Of a DNA stretch of 64,000 nt, positions 7,984 through 17,150 are shown piece by piece. This stretch comes from Treponema socranskii subsp. paredis ATCC 35535. GTDB lineage: Bacteria; Spirochaetota; Spirochaetia; Treponematales; Treponemataceae. Under the pieces are notes generated by a model, which saw only the letters and a program-made list of their open reading frames with translations, had not been told where the DNA came from and did no database searches. The translations under genes were made by a program, and so were the position numbers. The DNA lies in assembly GCA_000413015.1 (NCBI GenBank), contig KE332516.1:372001-436000 (forward strand), in the 5' to 3' direction. Every line of letters starts with the position of its first letter. Positions within the stretch are counted from its first letter, which is position 1.

Positions 7984-8823
7984 ATGTTCGACAGAAAAAA
8001 ATATAAATCGTTTGCGCGTATTCAATTAAAAAACCGGAGGACGGTGCCCGCGCTCATGACGCTCATCACGGCGCTCGTCCTGCTGCTCTTATCGCTTCCG
8101 TCGATCAAAACGTCGATCGCGAGGTACAGCGAAATTTTGCAGGCATCCGCTTTATCGCTAAACAAAGACGCGCTCCTGCAAATCGTGCGTAAATATCAAA
8201 AAGCGACACCGCTCGATTCGTTTTTAAGCTGGCTCGTGTTTTTCGTAACGGCAATTTGTACGATCGCACAATACTGTGTGTATTTGAAAATGTCGCGGGA
8301 TCCCGAACCCGTATCGATCGGAGATTTTTTTGCGGGTTTTGCGCATTGGCTCCGCGCGATCGGAGCGGCGCTGTGGAAGCAGATTTGGATGTTTTTGTGG
8401 TCACTCCTTTTTATCATACCCTGCATGATTATCATCTTCGCGTTCATCCGCTCGCTCAATTGGCGCTTGCTCTTCTTTATCATCCCCGCTATCATCCCCT
8501 ACATCATCAAAGGCATAGCGTATTCACAGATAAATTATATTGTTGCGGAATTTCCTCACGTACCGGTAATACAGGCGCTCGACATCAGCAAGAAAATCAC
8601 TCGAGGGCATAAAGGGGAATTATTCGTTTTGTACTTGAGTTTTTTGGGATGGGATCTGCTTTGCGTTTTGACACTCGGTATCGCTTCTCTGTGGGTTGTA
8701 CCGTATCAAACGATGACATGCGTAAATGCATATCACGCGCTTATGAAGCAGGCGCTCGAATCGGGCGTCGTCACGATCGAAGATATCGGAGATGTTAACG
8801 GAGAACACTATGGCAAAAAATAA
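7984..8823 (+). CDS. DUF975 family integral membrane protein
   Basis: The protein has 279 residues with four to six hydrophobic segments (about residues 20-37, 80-100, 125-165 and 215-245) and the family-typical C-terminal pattern SQINYIVAEFP, ALDISKKITRGHKGELF and VPYQTMTCVNAYHAL. DUF975 proteins are bacterial inner-membrane proteins without established function. The ATG at 7984 was chosen because GGAGG lies eight bases upstream (7971-7975); an earlier ATG would overlap the CYTH gene. Its end overlaps the sppA start by 14 bases, implying translational coupling and perhaps a shared role in envelope stress or membrane quality control, though that is inference. Confidence 0.8.
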   Translation: MFDRKKYKSFARIQLKNRRTVPALMTLITALVLLLLSLPSIKTSIARYSEILQASALSLNKDALLQIVRKYQKATPLDSFLSWLVFFVTAICTIAQYCVYLKMSRDPEPVSIGDFFAGFAHWLRAIGAALWKQIWMFLWSLLFIIPCMIIIFAFIRSLNWRLLFFIIPAIIPYIIKGIAYSQINYIVAEFPHVPVIQALDISKKITRGHKGELFVLYLSFLGWDLLCVLTLGIASLWVVPYQTMTCVNAYHALMKQALESGVVTIEDIGDVNGEHYGKK

Positions 8824-9775
8824 AAAACGCGGCGGCATCGCCGTATTCGTCATCATTTTGCTCATTGCGGCGGGCATCGGCATCTACACGATAGCGACGG
8901 ACAATTCGCGCAGCGACGGCAGTACGGGATTTTTTAATAATTTTATCATTCGCAAAAACTACATCGCATCGCTGTACATCGAAGGCGTCATCGAAACGGA
9001 AAATAAAACGTACAATCACGAGTGGCTCATCGACACGATCCGCTCGCTCGAAGACGACGAAAAAAACAAAGCGATTTTGCTGACCGTCGATTCTCCCGGA
9101 GGCGGCGTCTACGAATCGGACGAAGTGTATCTCGCACTCCGCGATTACACCGAGCATACCGGCCGTCCGGTTTATGCGTACATGACGACGCTCGCAGCTT
9201 CCGGCGGTTATTATATTTCCTGCGCGGCCGAAACGATATATGCGAACCGCAACACGCTCACCGGGTCGATCGGCGTCATCGCAAGTCAATCGGTCGATAT
9301 GACCGAACTGCTCAAAAAGCTCGGCGTCAAAGTCGAAACGATCACTGCGGGAAAAAACAAAAATATGCTCAATATAAACTCGCCGCTCACCGACGAACAG
9401 AGAGCCATCATGCAGTCAATCGCGGACGAAGCGTATGAGCAGTTTACCGCCATTGTCGCAAAAAGCCGCGGTATGAAAATCGGCGAAGTGAAAAAACTTG
9501 CCGACGGACGCATCTATACCGCGGCTCAAGCGAAAAGAAACGGACTCGTCGATGAAATCGGAACGTGGGAAGATGCGCTCTCGTCTCTTCGAAAAGAACT
9601 CGGAGACAACGAAAGCGTCGTAACGACGTACCGTTACGAAAAAAAAGATTCGCTTTTGGAAATGCTTTCGGAAGCGGCAAGCAAAGCCGGAAAAGCCGAC
9701 GCGCTCATCCCCGATGTGATAAGGCGCGAACTCATGCTCGGCATTTCATATCCGGCGTATATTTACCGAAAGTAA
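8810..9775 (+). CDS. sppA: Signal peptide peptidase SppA, short type
   Basis: This 321-residue membrane-anchored serine protease degrades cleaved signal peptides left in the membrane. An N-terminal anchor (GIAVFVIILLIAAGIGIYTI, about residues 9-28) is followed by a ClpP-fold domain. The catalytic serine is in TLAASGGYYIS and the lysine general base is in the TAGKNKNM segment, the Ser/Lys dyad arrangement of the short Gram-positive-type SppA. LTVDSPGGG forms the oxyanion strand. The start at 8810 is supported by GGAG six bases upstream; it overlaps the DUF975 gene. The C-terminal 80 residues form the helical oligomerisation part. Confidence 0.9.
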   Translation: MAKNKKRGGIAVFVIILLIAAGIGIYTIATDNSRSDGSTGFFNNFIIRKNYIASLYIEGVIETENKTYNHEWLIDTIRSLEDDEKNKAILLTVDSPGGGVYESDEVYLALRDYTEHTGRPVYAYMTTLAASGGYYISCAAETIYANRNTLTGSIGVIASQSVDMTELLKKLGVKVETITAGKNKNMLNINSPLTDEQRAIMQSIADEAYEQFTAIVAKSRGMKIGEVKKLADGRIYTAAQAKRNGLVDEIGTWEDALSSLRKELGDNESVVTTYRYEKKDSLLEMLSEAASKAGKADALIPDVIRRELMLGISYPAYIYRK

Positions 9776-9785
9776 ATGCGGCAAG

Positions 9786-9858
9786 GATTGGAGGGGCGAA
9801 AGTTCCGAAGCGAGCGTAAAGCGAGCGCAGGAATGAAGCCGAAAGGCGGAACCCCGAA
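9786..9858 (+). repeat. GC-rich dispersed repeat, GAATGAAGC/GGCGGAACCCC type
   Basis: This intergenic sequence contains short GCGAGCG iterations followed by GAATGAAGC and GGCGGAACCCC. A similar arrangement (GGAGCGAAGCGGAGCAATG then GCGGAACCC) occurs at 30478-30525, inside the start region of a radical SAM gene. No gene is seen in it. Confidence 0.45.
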
Positions 9859-9865
9859 AAGCCTG

Positions 9866-9889
9866 TTTTTTGCGATGCAATCGCAAAAA
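9866..9889. terminator. Hairpin between converging sppA and regulator gene
   Basis: TTTTTGCGAT and ATCGCAAAAA form a 10-bp perfect stem around GCA, so it is symmetrical and could act in both directions. Confidence 0.4.
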
Positions 9890-9908
9890 GCCGCCCTTAT
9901 GAAATTTA

Positions 9909-10517
9909 TCAATCTTTGAATACGCGGTCGACTGCGTCGGCGAGCAATTCGAGTTTCAGAGGTTTTCGGAAAAATTTTTCGATGCCGAGATCGACGATGC
10001 GGTTTTCGTGTTCTTTGTCTTCGAGCGCGGTTACGACGATGACGGCGGGCTTTCCGTATGAATTGTCGGCGTTGATTTTGCGGCAGAGTTCGAAACCGTC
10101 AACGCCCGGAAGATCGAGATCCAAAACGACGCAGCGCGGTTTTTTCGAAAAAAGCTGTACGCCCGCTTCGAAACCGTCGAACGCTTGAATTATCTCAAGC
10201 TCCGGAAAACGTTCGCGGATAAAACGTGCGACGAGCGTGTTGAAAGTTTTATCGTCGTCGATGACAAGCAAAGTAGAAGAATTGTATGCCTCGCAATTCG
10301 AACATGCACTCAAAAGTTTCATGGGAATGTGCATATTGCGCTCTCGCATAAAATCCGCAAGATCGTCGGGGTATACGCGGTACTGACCGCCGGGCGTTTT
10401 GAACGCTTTGAGATAACCGCTGTTTATCCAATTGATCGCCGTTTGATTTACGACACCGCAGATATTTGCAACTTCAAGAGCGGAATATATCACCGGTTTT
10501 TCAATTTTTTTCGCCAT
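9909..10517 (-). CDS. Response regulator with N-terminal excisionase/MerR-like HTH and C-terminal receiver
   Basis: The product is 202 residues. Residues 1-65 are a winged-helix excisionase-type DNA-binding domain (YSALEVANICGVVNQTAINW, then TPGGQYRVYPDDLADFM). Residues about 80-202 are a CheY-like receiver: acidic pair DDDK, phospho-acceptor D in VVLDLDLPGVDG, T in VVTALED and K in FFRKPLK. Having the output domain in front of the receiver is the reverse of ordinary response regulators. A cysteine pair (SACSNCEA) sits in the linker. Start taken at MAKK because upstream residues fall in the divergent promoter region. No histidine kinase lies nearby. It is transcribed away from the MinD-like gene; target genes are unknown. 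Confidence 0.8.
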   Translation of the reverse strand: MAKKIEKPVIYSALEVANICGVVNQTAINWINSGYLKAFKTPGGQYRVYPDDLADFMRERNMHIPMKLLSACSNCEAYNSSTLLVIDDDKTFNTLVARFIRERFPELEIIQAFDGFEAGVQLFSKKPRCVVLDLDLPGVDGFELCRKINADNSYGKPAVIVVTALEDKEHENRIVDLGIEKFFRKPLKLELLADAVDRVFKD

Positions 10518-10684
10518 AGACTCTGATCCGTATTTCGATGCAGCTTGTAGTATAGCGCATCGCTTGGGAAAGAGCAATCGGTTGAAACCGCCACGAATAT
10601 GGGCCGAAGCGACATCGGTTGTATTTCACGCGATCGAAAGCGGCGGCAACGGATCGATATTGCCGAAACCGTATCGATACAGGG

Positions 10685-10713
10685 TATGCACAAAAGCGCG
10701 CGTGTGTTATAAT
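10685..10713 (+). promoter_or_regulatory. Promoter at the MinD-like start codon
   Basis: TATAAT (10708-10713) with TATGCA 17 bases upstream ends only six bases before the ATG at 10720. There is no Shine-Dalgarno, which suggests a leaderless message. Confidence 0.5.
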
Positions 10714-10719
10714 CGACGT

Positions 10720-11868
10720 ATGCAAATCATTCCCGTTGCGAGCGGAAAGGGCGGCGTCGGCAAAAGCCTTTTGTCGGCAAACCTTTCGATTGCGCTCGGT
10801 CAGGCCGGCAAAAAAACAGTGCTTGCGGATTTGGATTTAGGTGCGTCGAATCTGCATCTCGCGATCGGTCAGCACGTGGATCCGGCGGCGAGTCTCGGCG
10901 CGTGGCTCACCGATAAAGGCGAATTCGAAGACATCATCGTGCCGACCGATTATGAAAATGTGAGCTTTATCGCGGGCGACAGTCAAATTCCCGGTCTCAC
11001 CTCTCTCAAGCCTTTTCAAAAGACAAAGCTCGTGCGCAGTTTTCAAAGCATCGACGCCGATTACCTCATCCTCGACTTGGGAGCGGGAACGCACCAAATC
11101 ATCCTCGATATGTTTTTGCTTTCCGCACAGGGCATCATCGTAACCGCTCCTACGGTCACCGCGACGCTCAACGGTTATCTCTTTCTCAAAAACGCCGTCT
11201 TCCGCCTCATGTACACGACGTTTAAAAAGGGAACTGCCGGATACGACAAACTCGAAGCGCTGCGCAAAGATTCGACTTCGCTCCAGAGGCTTTATATCCC
11301 CAAATTGATTGAAACCCTCGACAAAGCCGACCCGGAAAACACCGCGCTCTTTTTGTCGCGCGTAAAATCGTTCCGTCCGCGCCTCATCATGAATCTCATC
11401 GACGATCCGAAAGACGCGGACAAAGCGCAGCGCATACGCCGTTCGTGCAACCAATATCTCGGACTCGATATCGAATATTTGGGAATCATGTACCGCGATT
11501 CGCTGCAGGAAAAAGCGCTCGAATCGCAGCTGCCGATCATCGTATATAAACCGCAGGCGGTACTTTCTCAGGCAATCTACCGCATTGCCGAAAAAGTGCT
11601 CGCATCGGAAGCGCATAGTTTCGACGACGCTTATACCGCCGATACGGACGGAGGTGCGACGTTCCAAATGGCGGAAGAAGAAGCGAACGAAGATTACGAC
11701 TACAAACTGTCGGTCATCGACGATTTGGTCGGAAGCGGCACGCTCACGATAGGAGAACTCGCCGAAACGATCAAAACGCAGCAGTTCGAACTCACGCAGT
11801 TGAAAAAGGAAAATATATTGTTAAAATCGAAATTGGTGCAGGCTGCGGCCCAAGGCTTTAAGGTATAA
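10720..11868 (+). CDS. MinD/ParA-family ATPase
   Basis: This 382-residue protein opens with a deviant Walker A (SGKGGVGKSLL, residues 8-18), followed by LADLDLGASNL and the Walker B-like LILDLGAGTHQIILD. This is the pattern of MinD/FlhG/FleN membrane- or pole-associated ATPases. After the P-loop domain (about 1-280) it has an acidic linker and a helical C-terminus (QFELTQLKKENILLKSKL, about 358-375) that may form a coiled coil or amphipathic anchor. In spirochaetes such proteins may regulate flagellar number or cell division, but no flagellar gene is adjacent. The ATG at 10720 is chosen because an upstream ATG at 10564 would put the promoter inside the gene. Lgt follows three bases downstream. 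Confidence 0.85.
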   Translation: MQIIPVASGKGGVGKSLLSANLSIALGQAGKKTVLADLDLGASNLHLAIGQHVDPAASLGAWLTDKGEFEDIIVPTDYENVSFIAGDSQIPGLTSLKPFQKTKLVRSFQSIDADYLILDLGAGTHQIILDMFLLSAQGIIVTAPTVTATLNGYLFLKNAVFRLMYTTFKKGTAGYDKLEALRKDSTSLQRLYIPKLIETLDKADPENTALFLSRVKSFRPRLIMNLIDDPKDADKAQRIRRSCNQYLGLDIEYLGIMYRDSLQEKALESQLPIIVYKPQAVLSQAIYRIAEKVLASEAHSFDDAYTADTDGGATFQMAEEEANEDYDYKLSVIDDLVGSGTLTIGELAETIKTQQFELTQLKKENILLKSKLVQAAAQGFKV

Positions 11869-11871
11869 GCG

Positions 11872-12861
11872 ATGTTTTTACCCTTGTATTGCAATTATCC
11901 GTCGTGGATCCGTCCCGAAATTTTTCCGGGCATCCCCGTACTCGGTCTTTTGCGCTGGTACGGTCTCATGTACATATTCGCGTTCGGTACGGCGTTTTTC
12001 GTGCTGAAAAAAGAAATGCTGGAAGGCGCGCTCGACGGCAAAAATTACAAAGCGACCGAAGACGACATATTCGGTTTTATCGCTACGGGAATCGTGTTTT
12101 TACTCATCGGCGCGCGTATCTTTTCAACCCTCGTCTACGATACGAGCGGCATGTACCGAGAACGGCCGTGGCTCATCTTTTGGCCGTTCGACACGGTAAC
12201 GCATAAATTTACGGGCCTTGCGGGCATGTCGTATCACGGAGGCCTTATCGGAGGCCTTATCGGTACGATCGTGTGGTGCAGGCGGCATAAAAAAAACACG
12301 CTCCAATGGATGGATGCGATAGCGGCCGCGATCCCCGCAGGCTACACGTTCGGCAGACTCGGCAATTTTTTAAACGGAGAGCTGTACGGAAGGATCACGA
12401 CAATGCCGTGGGGAATCGTCTTTCCTCAAGCGGAAAAATTTTCGGCAAGCTTGAAATGGGTACAGGAATTTGCGGCAAAGATCGGCATGGAAATTTCGAG
12501 CGCGACCGTAAACCTCCCGCGCCATCCGAGCCAATTATACGAAGCGTTTTTCGAAGGCATCGTATTGTTCGGCATACTGCAGCTTATCAGAAAACGCAAA
12601 ATATGGGACGGCATGATTTCGGCAGCATACGTTTTCGGGTACGGCGCTTTCCGCTTCATCATCGAATATTTTCGGGAGCCGGATGCCGATTTGGGTTTCC
12701 GCATCGGAAAGGATACGGCCTCTCCCGTCTATATGAACGCTTCGCTTCTCAATTTTTCAACGGGGCAAATCCTCTGCTTTTTGATGATGCTCTCAAGTAT
12801 CGTTTTTGCCGTCGTCTCTTATTGTTACGCAAAAAAAAGATCGAAAGAAAACACACTTTAA
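11872..12861 (+). CDS. lgt: Prolipoprotein diacylglyceryl transferase
   Basis: This 329-residue inner-membrane enzyme transfers diacylglycerol from phosphatidylglycerol to the lipobox cysteine of prolipoproteins. Several membrane segments are visible, with the family hallmarks YHGGLIGGLIG (about residues 121-131), GRLGNFLNGELYGR (about 160-173) including the essential arginine and asparagine, and the late PSQLYEAFFEG and FGYGAFRFIIEYFREPD motifs. There are several lipobox-bearing proteins in this window that would be its substrates. It follows the MinD-like ATPase with a three-base gap, so the two are probably co-translated. Confidence 0.95.
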   Translation: MFLPLYCNYPSWIRPEIFPGIPVLGLLRWYGLMYIFAFGTAFFVLKKEMLEGALDGKNYKATEDDIFGFIATGIVFLLIGARIFSTLVYDTSGMYRERPWLIFWPFDTVTHKFTGLAGMSYHGGLIGGLIGTIVWCRRHKKNTLQWMDAIAAAIPAGYTFGRLGNFLNGELYGRITTMPWGIVFPQAEKFSASLKWVQEFAAKIGMEISSATVNLPRHPSQLYEAFFEGIVLFGILQLIRKRKIWDGMISAAYVFGYGAFRFIIEYFREPDADLGFRIGKDTASPVYMNASLLNFSTGQILCFLMMLSSIVFAVVSYCYAKKRSKENTL

Positions 12862-12930
12862 GCGATAAGCTTCGCTTACGAAACTTGCACTGACAACAAG
12901 ACGGGATGTTTTATTATCAAGCGCTTTCCG

Positions 12931-12968
12931 CTAAAAAAAACCGTAGAGAAAAGCCCCTGCGGTTTAAT
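12931..12968 (-). terminator. Terminator for the flavoprotein gene
   Basis: On the minus strand AAACCGCAG pairs with CTACGGTTT (one G-U) and is followed by eight T residues. Next to it TTGATTAAT-T-ATTAATCAA (around 12973-12991) is a perfect AT-rich palindrome. Confidence 0.65.
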
Positions 12969-13025
12969 AATTTTGATTAATTATTAATCAAATCGAATTT
13001 TGCATTCATTGCCGCCGCGAAATTT

Positions 13026-14888
13026 TTACTTTGCGCTTTTAGCGTAAGAGGCGGCGCTTTCGCCTGCGATGCGGCCTGACGTCCATGCAAATCCGCACGC
13101 AAGTCCTTCATACGGAGGATAGCCTCTGCCCGCATAGTAGCCGCCGGCACTCGTTCCCGCGGCAAAGAGCCCCGGAATGGGTTTGTAATGCTCGACGTCG
13201 AGCACGCGCAAATGTTCATCGACTTTTACACCGCCGATCGTTCCGAGAAATACGGCGCGGCAGTCGAACGCATAAAAGGGTCCTTGCGATACGCCGAAGC
13301 GGAGCGACTTTGCGGACTTTCCGTAATCGGTATCGTTCCTCTGCGAAACCATCGTATTGTAGCGGTCGACGGAAAAAGCAAAACCTTTTTCATCGAAACC
13401 TGCTGCTGATGCAAGCTCTGAAAGCGTATTTCCCTTCCATGCCGTTTTGCCCTGTACTGCACGTTCCGCAAGTTCGGTCAAATTGCCGCCTTCTTTGCTC
13501 GGCCCGGGGCCGCTGTACGAAAGGCGAAGCGTATCTCCGTTCGTGTAACTGTCGAGGGTCGCCTGATCCGTGACGATAAAATAGCGTCCGCCCGCGGCAT
13601 AGGCGGCATTCGCCCAAAACGCCGTATCGTAGACGACGTCTTCGTTTGCGAAGCGGCTGCCCTGCCCGTCGACCCACAAAAGCGGCGACTGCAAAAGCCA
13701 CGTAAGCGCTGATGAAGAATAGCCTGCCAGTTGTTCGCTGCTCGACTCTTTCGCAACGGTGCTTTCGGCAAGCTGGCATGCGTGCAAAAGCGGCGTCGCA
13801 TCCCAATCCTTCGCTCCGGCTTTCAGCATCGCGTCCAAGCCTTCGCCCATGCTCGGCATACCGATAAAATTGAGGTAGGGCGTTTTGAGTTCCCGCCGCA
13901 CGCGTTCGACGTCTCCGCCGAAGCCGCCGGTCGCGATGACGACCGATTTTGCGCGGACGGTGAGCACCCCTCCGTCTTCTTTTTCGGCTTTTACGCCGGT
14001 AACGGTACCGTCGGTATTTTGTATGATTTCGGTAAGGCGCGTATTCGTGCGGAGTTCGGCTCCCATCTTTTTGAGATTCGCATAGAGATTGTCGAAGCCC
14101 TGAGCGCTGTTATCGTATTTATGATAGCAAAATGCCTCGTACGCATCTCCCTCGTGCGCAAACTGCGTCGTTTTCTCCTGCAAGTGAAAGGTCATGCCGT
14201 AGCCCGTAAGCCAATCGATCGTATCGGCAGCTTTATAGACGACGGCGCGGGTAAGCGGCCCGTTTGAAAGATATTGATTGAATTCGAGGAGACGGTGCAC
14301 GGCGACGTCTTCGGAAAGACGCATACCCTTTGCCCGCTGCAGTTTCGAATCGACCGCAAAAAATCCCGAAGCGAGCCGGCTGTTGCCGCCGTAATTCGAA
14401 AGTTTTTCGAGAATCAAAACGCGCAGTCCCGCTTCCGAAGCGGCAAGCGCCGCAGCCGTTCCCGATCCTCCCGCGCCCGCAACGACGACATCGACCGTAA
14501 GCTCTTCGTCGGCGCCGCTTTTTGCAACGGATTTTTTATACGCGGCAAGTTTTGCGCCCGACTTTTTAAGCGCGGCTTCGGCGGCCGAAAACACAGCCTT
14601 GCTCGTAAGCGTCGCACCCGAAACGCCGTCGAGCGCAATCGTCTGTGACGAAACGATGGAACGCGCGAGCTTTTCCGCCGCCGCTCCGCCGATATTCGGC
14701 GTTTCATTCGGCGCGTCGATGGCGGCATCGGTGATTTTGCCCGACGCATCGAGCGTCAGCGATACCGTAACCTCTCCTCCGAAACCTTTTTCGGAAGCGG
14801 AATAAGTTCCCGCTTTTACGCCCGAACAGCCCGCCGCAAAAAGTGCGAATGCGGCCGCAGCGACAAACGATACTACAAGTTTTTTCAT
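13026..14888 (-). CDS. Flavocytochrome-type fumarate/urocanate reductase-like lipoprotein with FMN-binding domain
   Basis: The product is 620 residues. The N-terminus is a lipoprotein signal (FALFAAGC lipobox), placing it outside the inner membrane. Residues about 30-105 are an FMN-bind domain with DGVSGATLTS, the motif whose threonine is covalently flavinylated by ApbE. The rest is an FAD_binding_2/fumarate reductase flavoprotein domain: VVVAGAGGSGTAAALAASEA (dinucleotide fold), GGNSRLASGFFA, VIATGGFGG and the closing APGLF-like segment IPGLFAAGTSAGG. Such enzymes reduce fumarate, urocanate or enoates as electron acceptors outside the inner membrane. Start at 14888 has GGGAG five bases upstream. 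The last codons are repeated as a scar at 15009-15064. Confidence 0.85.
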   Translation of the reverse strand: MKKLVVSFVAAAAFALFAAGCSGVKAGTYSASEKGFGGEVTVSLTLDASGKITDAAIDAPNETPNIGGAAAEKLARSIVSSQTIALDGVSGATLTSKAVFSAAEAALKKSGAKLAAYKKSVAKSGADEELTVDVVVAGAGGSGTAAALAASEAGLRVLILEKLSNYGGNSRLASGFFAVDSKLQRAKGMRLSEDVAVHRLLEFNQYLSNGPLTRAVVYKAADTIDWLTGYGMTFHLQEKTTQFAHEGDAYEAFCYHKYDNSAQGFDNLYANLKKMGAELRTNTRLTEIIQNTDGTVTGVKAEKEDGGVLTVRAKSVVIATGGFGGDVERVRRELKTPYLNFIGMPSMGEGLDAMLKAGAKDWDATPLLHACQLAESTVAKESSSEQLAGYSSSALTWLLQSPLLWVDGQGSRFANEDVVYDTAFWANAAYAAGGRYFIVTDQATLDSYTNGDTLRLSYSGPGPSKEGGNLTELAERAVQGKTAWKGNTLSELASAAGFDEKGFAFSVDRYNTMVSQRNDTDYGKSAKSLRFGVSQGPFYAFDCRAVFLGTIGGVKVDEHLRVLDVEHYKPIPGLFAAGTSAGGYYAGRGYPPYEGLACGFAWTSGRIAGESAASYAKSAK

Positions 14889-15008
14889 ACATACTCCCAT
14901 ACAAAACAAGTGCGATATTACAGGCTATGATTCGCATCACACCTGCACAAACAGATTTGATTTCGAAATTAATTTAATAAAGTCGAAATTCGTTTTATTG
15001 CGCCCCGC

Positions 15009-15064
15009 AATTTTTACTTTGCGCTTTCAAGCGTAAGCGGCGGCGCTTTCGTCTGCGATGCGGC
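15009..15064 (-). pseudogene. Scar: duplicated 3' end of the flavoprotein gene
   Basis: These 56 bases match 13021-13075, the final codons and stop of the flavoprotein gene, with only about four differences. Read on the minus strand it gives RIADESAAAYA then a stop where the intact gene gives RIAGESAASYAKSAK. It begins three bases after the transketolase stop codon. Confidence 0.7.
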
Positions 15065-15066
15065 GC

Positions 15067-17037
15067 TCAGCGCTTCAGTACCTTTGCGAGATCGGAAGCG
15101 GTAAAGTGCAAATGCTCCGCAACTTTTTCCGCCGGTCCCGATTCGCCGAAGCTTTCGATACTGAAGATATCGCTGCGATCTTTTACGAAGCGGAACCACT
15201 CCGTACCGATACCCGCTTCAGCGGCGACGACGCGCTTTGCACTTCCGATGATTTTGTTTCGCACCGCATCGTCCGCTTCTGAAAATCGCTTCAAATCGAT
15301 AACCGATACGATGCGGATCTTTTTTTCGGGAACGAGCTTCGCCGCTTCAAGCGCCGTATTCACTTCGGAGCCCGATGCGAGAACGGTAATATCCGGAGAG
15401 GCGCTTCCTTCCTGCACGACGTAGGCGCCCGTGCGGATCGTCTTTTTCCAGTCTTTGTCGGCTTTTTCGTATACGGCAAGTTTTTGCCGCGTCAGCGCAA
15501 GGCAAACCGGATGATCTTTGCTTTCGTAGGCCGTCTTCCACGCTTCAACCGTTTCTTCGGCATCGCCCGGACGGAGCACTTGTACGCCGGGGATCGCACG
15601 AAGAGAAGCGAGCGTTTCGACCGGCTGGTGAGTCGGTCCGTCTTCGCCGACGTAAATAGAATCGTGCGTAAAAACGTATATGACGGGCTGCTTCATAAGA
15701 GATGCAACGCGCAGCGAGGGACGGAGGTAATCGCTGAACACGAGGAAGGTCGCACAGAAGGGGCGAAGACCTCCGTGCAGACTGATACCCGCGCTGATCG
15801 CCGACATCGCAAACTCGCGGATGCCGAATTCGATCATGCGCCCTTTTCGGTTTTCGGCCGAATAGACGCCGTCAAAGTCGTCGATCTTGGTTTTATTCGG
15901 TCCGGTCAAATCCGCCGAACCGCCGACGAAGTTTCCGTAGCGCTTTGCGATCATGACGATCGCTTTGCCGCTCGCATCGCGAGTTGCAAGGGAGTCTCCG
16001 ACTTTGAACGAAACGTCGGGAACATCGTCCGTGGGAGAGTCCGTATGGAAAGCGTCCCACTCTTTTCGAAGTTCGGGATTTTCTTCAGACCACGCTCCGA
16101 ATTCTTTTTTCCATTCCGCTTCGCGCTCCGCATACGCCGCTTTTTTTGCGGCAAAATAATCGTAGGCTTCGGGGAGCACGTAAAAGTCTTTGTCGGAAGG
16201 CAAACCGATCGCTTCCTTCGCAGCCTTTACGCCTTCCGCACCGAGGGGAGAACCGTGTACGTCGGGCGTGCCTTGCTTCGGCGCGTATTTTCCGATGACA
16301 GACGTAAGCATAATGAGCGTCGGTTTGTCGGTGCATTGTTTCGCTTTTTCGGTCAATGCAATGATATTTTCGGGTTCGTACATCGAACCTTTCAAAACCT
16401 GCCAGCCGTACGCTTCGTAGCGCTTTGCAATATCGTCGGTAAAAGCGATATCGGTCGAACCGTCTATGCTGATTTTATTTTCGTCGTAAAATACGATGAG
16501 CTTTCCGAGCTTCAAGTGTCCCGCAAGGCTCGACGCTTCGGAGGCAACTCCTTCTTGGAGACAGCCTTCGCCGACGAGCGAATACGTATAGTGATCGACG
16601 ATTTTACGGGAAGCCGTATTGAATCGCGCGGCAAGCATCGTTTCAGCGATTGCCGAGCCCACCGCCATCGCCACACCCTGTCCGAGCGGGCCGCTCGTAT
16701 TTTCGACTCCGTCCGTCGCGCCGTATTCGGGATGTCCCGGACACTTCGAACCTACTTGGCGAAAACTCTTTATATCGTCGAGCGTTACTTTGTAGCCCGC
16801 GAGGTGCAAAATCGCATACAGCCACATAGAGCCGTGTCCCGCGGAAATCAAAAAACGGTCGCGGTCTGCCCATTTCGAATCTGCGGGATTGTGTTTTAAT
16901 ATGTCGCCGTAAAGAACGGCCGCCAATTCCGCCGCTCCGAGCGGGATCCCCGGATGCCCCGAATTCGCCTTTTGAATGGCATCCATCGAAAGGCTGCGCA
17001 CGCTCGCCGCAACGGCTTTCATCGCTTTTTCGTTCAT
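15067..17037 (-). CDS. tkt: Transketolase
   Basis: This 656-residue cytoplasmic enzyme of the pentose phosphate pathway transfers two-carbon units between sugar phosphates using thiamine diphosphate. The N-terminal ThDP-binding domain shows SGHPGIPLGAAELA, ISAGHGSMWLYA, GPLGQGVAMAVGSA and LVGEGCLQEG (GDG-type motif with GEG); the pyrimidine domain shows EFAMSAISAGISLHGG and THDSIYVGEDGPTHQP; the C-terminal domain is complete. Start at 17037 is supported by AGGAG five bases upstream; an in-frame ATG 15 bases earlier lacks a site. Its stop abuts the duplicated flavoprotein scar. Confidence 0.95.
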   Translation of the reverse strand: MNEKAMKAVAASVRSLSMDAIQKANSGHPGIPLGAAELAAVLYGDILKHNPADSKWADRDRFLISAGHGSMWLYAILHLAGYKVTLDDIKSFRQVGSKCPGHPEYGATDGVENTSGPLGQGVAMAVGSAIAETMLAARFNTASRKIVDHYTYSLVGEGCLQEGVASEASSLAGHLKLGKLIVFYDENKISIDGSTDIAFTDDIAKRYEAYGWQVLKGSMYEPENIIALTEKAKQCTDKPTLIMLTSVIGKYAPKQGTPDVHGSPLGAEGVKAAKEAIGLPSDKDFYVLPEAYDYFAAKKAAYAEREAEWKKEFGAWSEENPELRKEWDAFHTDSPTDDVPDVSFKVGDSLATRDASGKAIVMIAKRYGNFVGGSADLTGPNKTKIDDFDGVYSAENRKGRMIEFGIREFAMSAISAGISLHGGLRPFCATFLVFSDYLRPSLRVASLMKQPVIYVFTHDSIYVGEDGPTHQPVETLASLRAIPGVQVLRPGDAEETVEAWKTAYESKDHPVCLALTRQKLAVYEKADKDWKKTIRTGAYVVQEGSASPDITVLASGSEVNTALEAAKLVPEKKIRIVSVIDLKRFSEADDAVRNKIIGSAKRVVAAEAGIGTEWFRFVKDRSDIFSIESFGESGPAEKVAEHLHFTASDLAKVLKR

Positions 17038-17150
17038 AATCGCTCCTATCAAAAATAATCAATAATTATTATTTAATAAAATAATTTATGAAAATCGTAC
17101 GATGAAAAAACGGCAATCCTGAAATTAAAAACAGTACAATGTATTCGCCG

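Noticed and set aside
15484-16899. A 471-codon frame antisense to transketolase
   Set aside because: It lies wholly within tkt coding sequence and arises from codon bias of the high-GC third positions; composition is unlike any real protein here.
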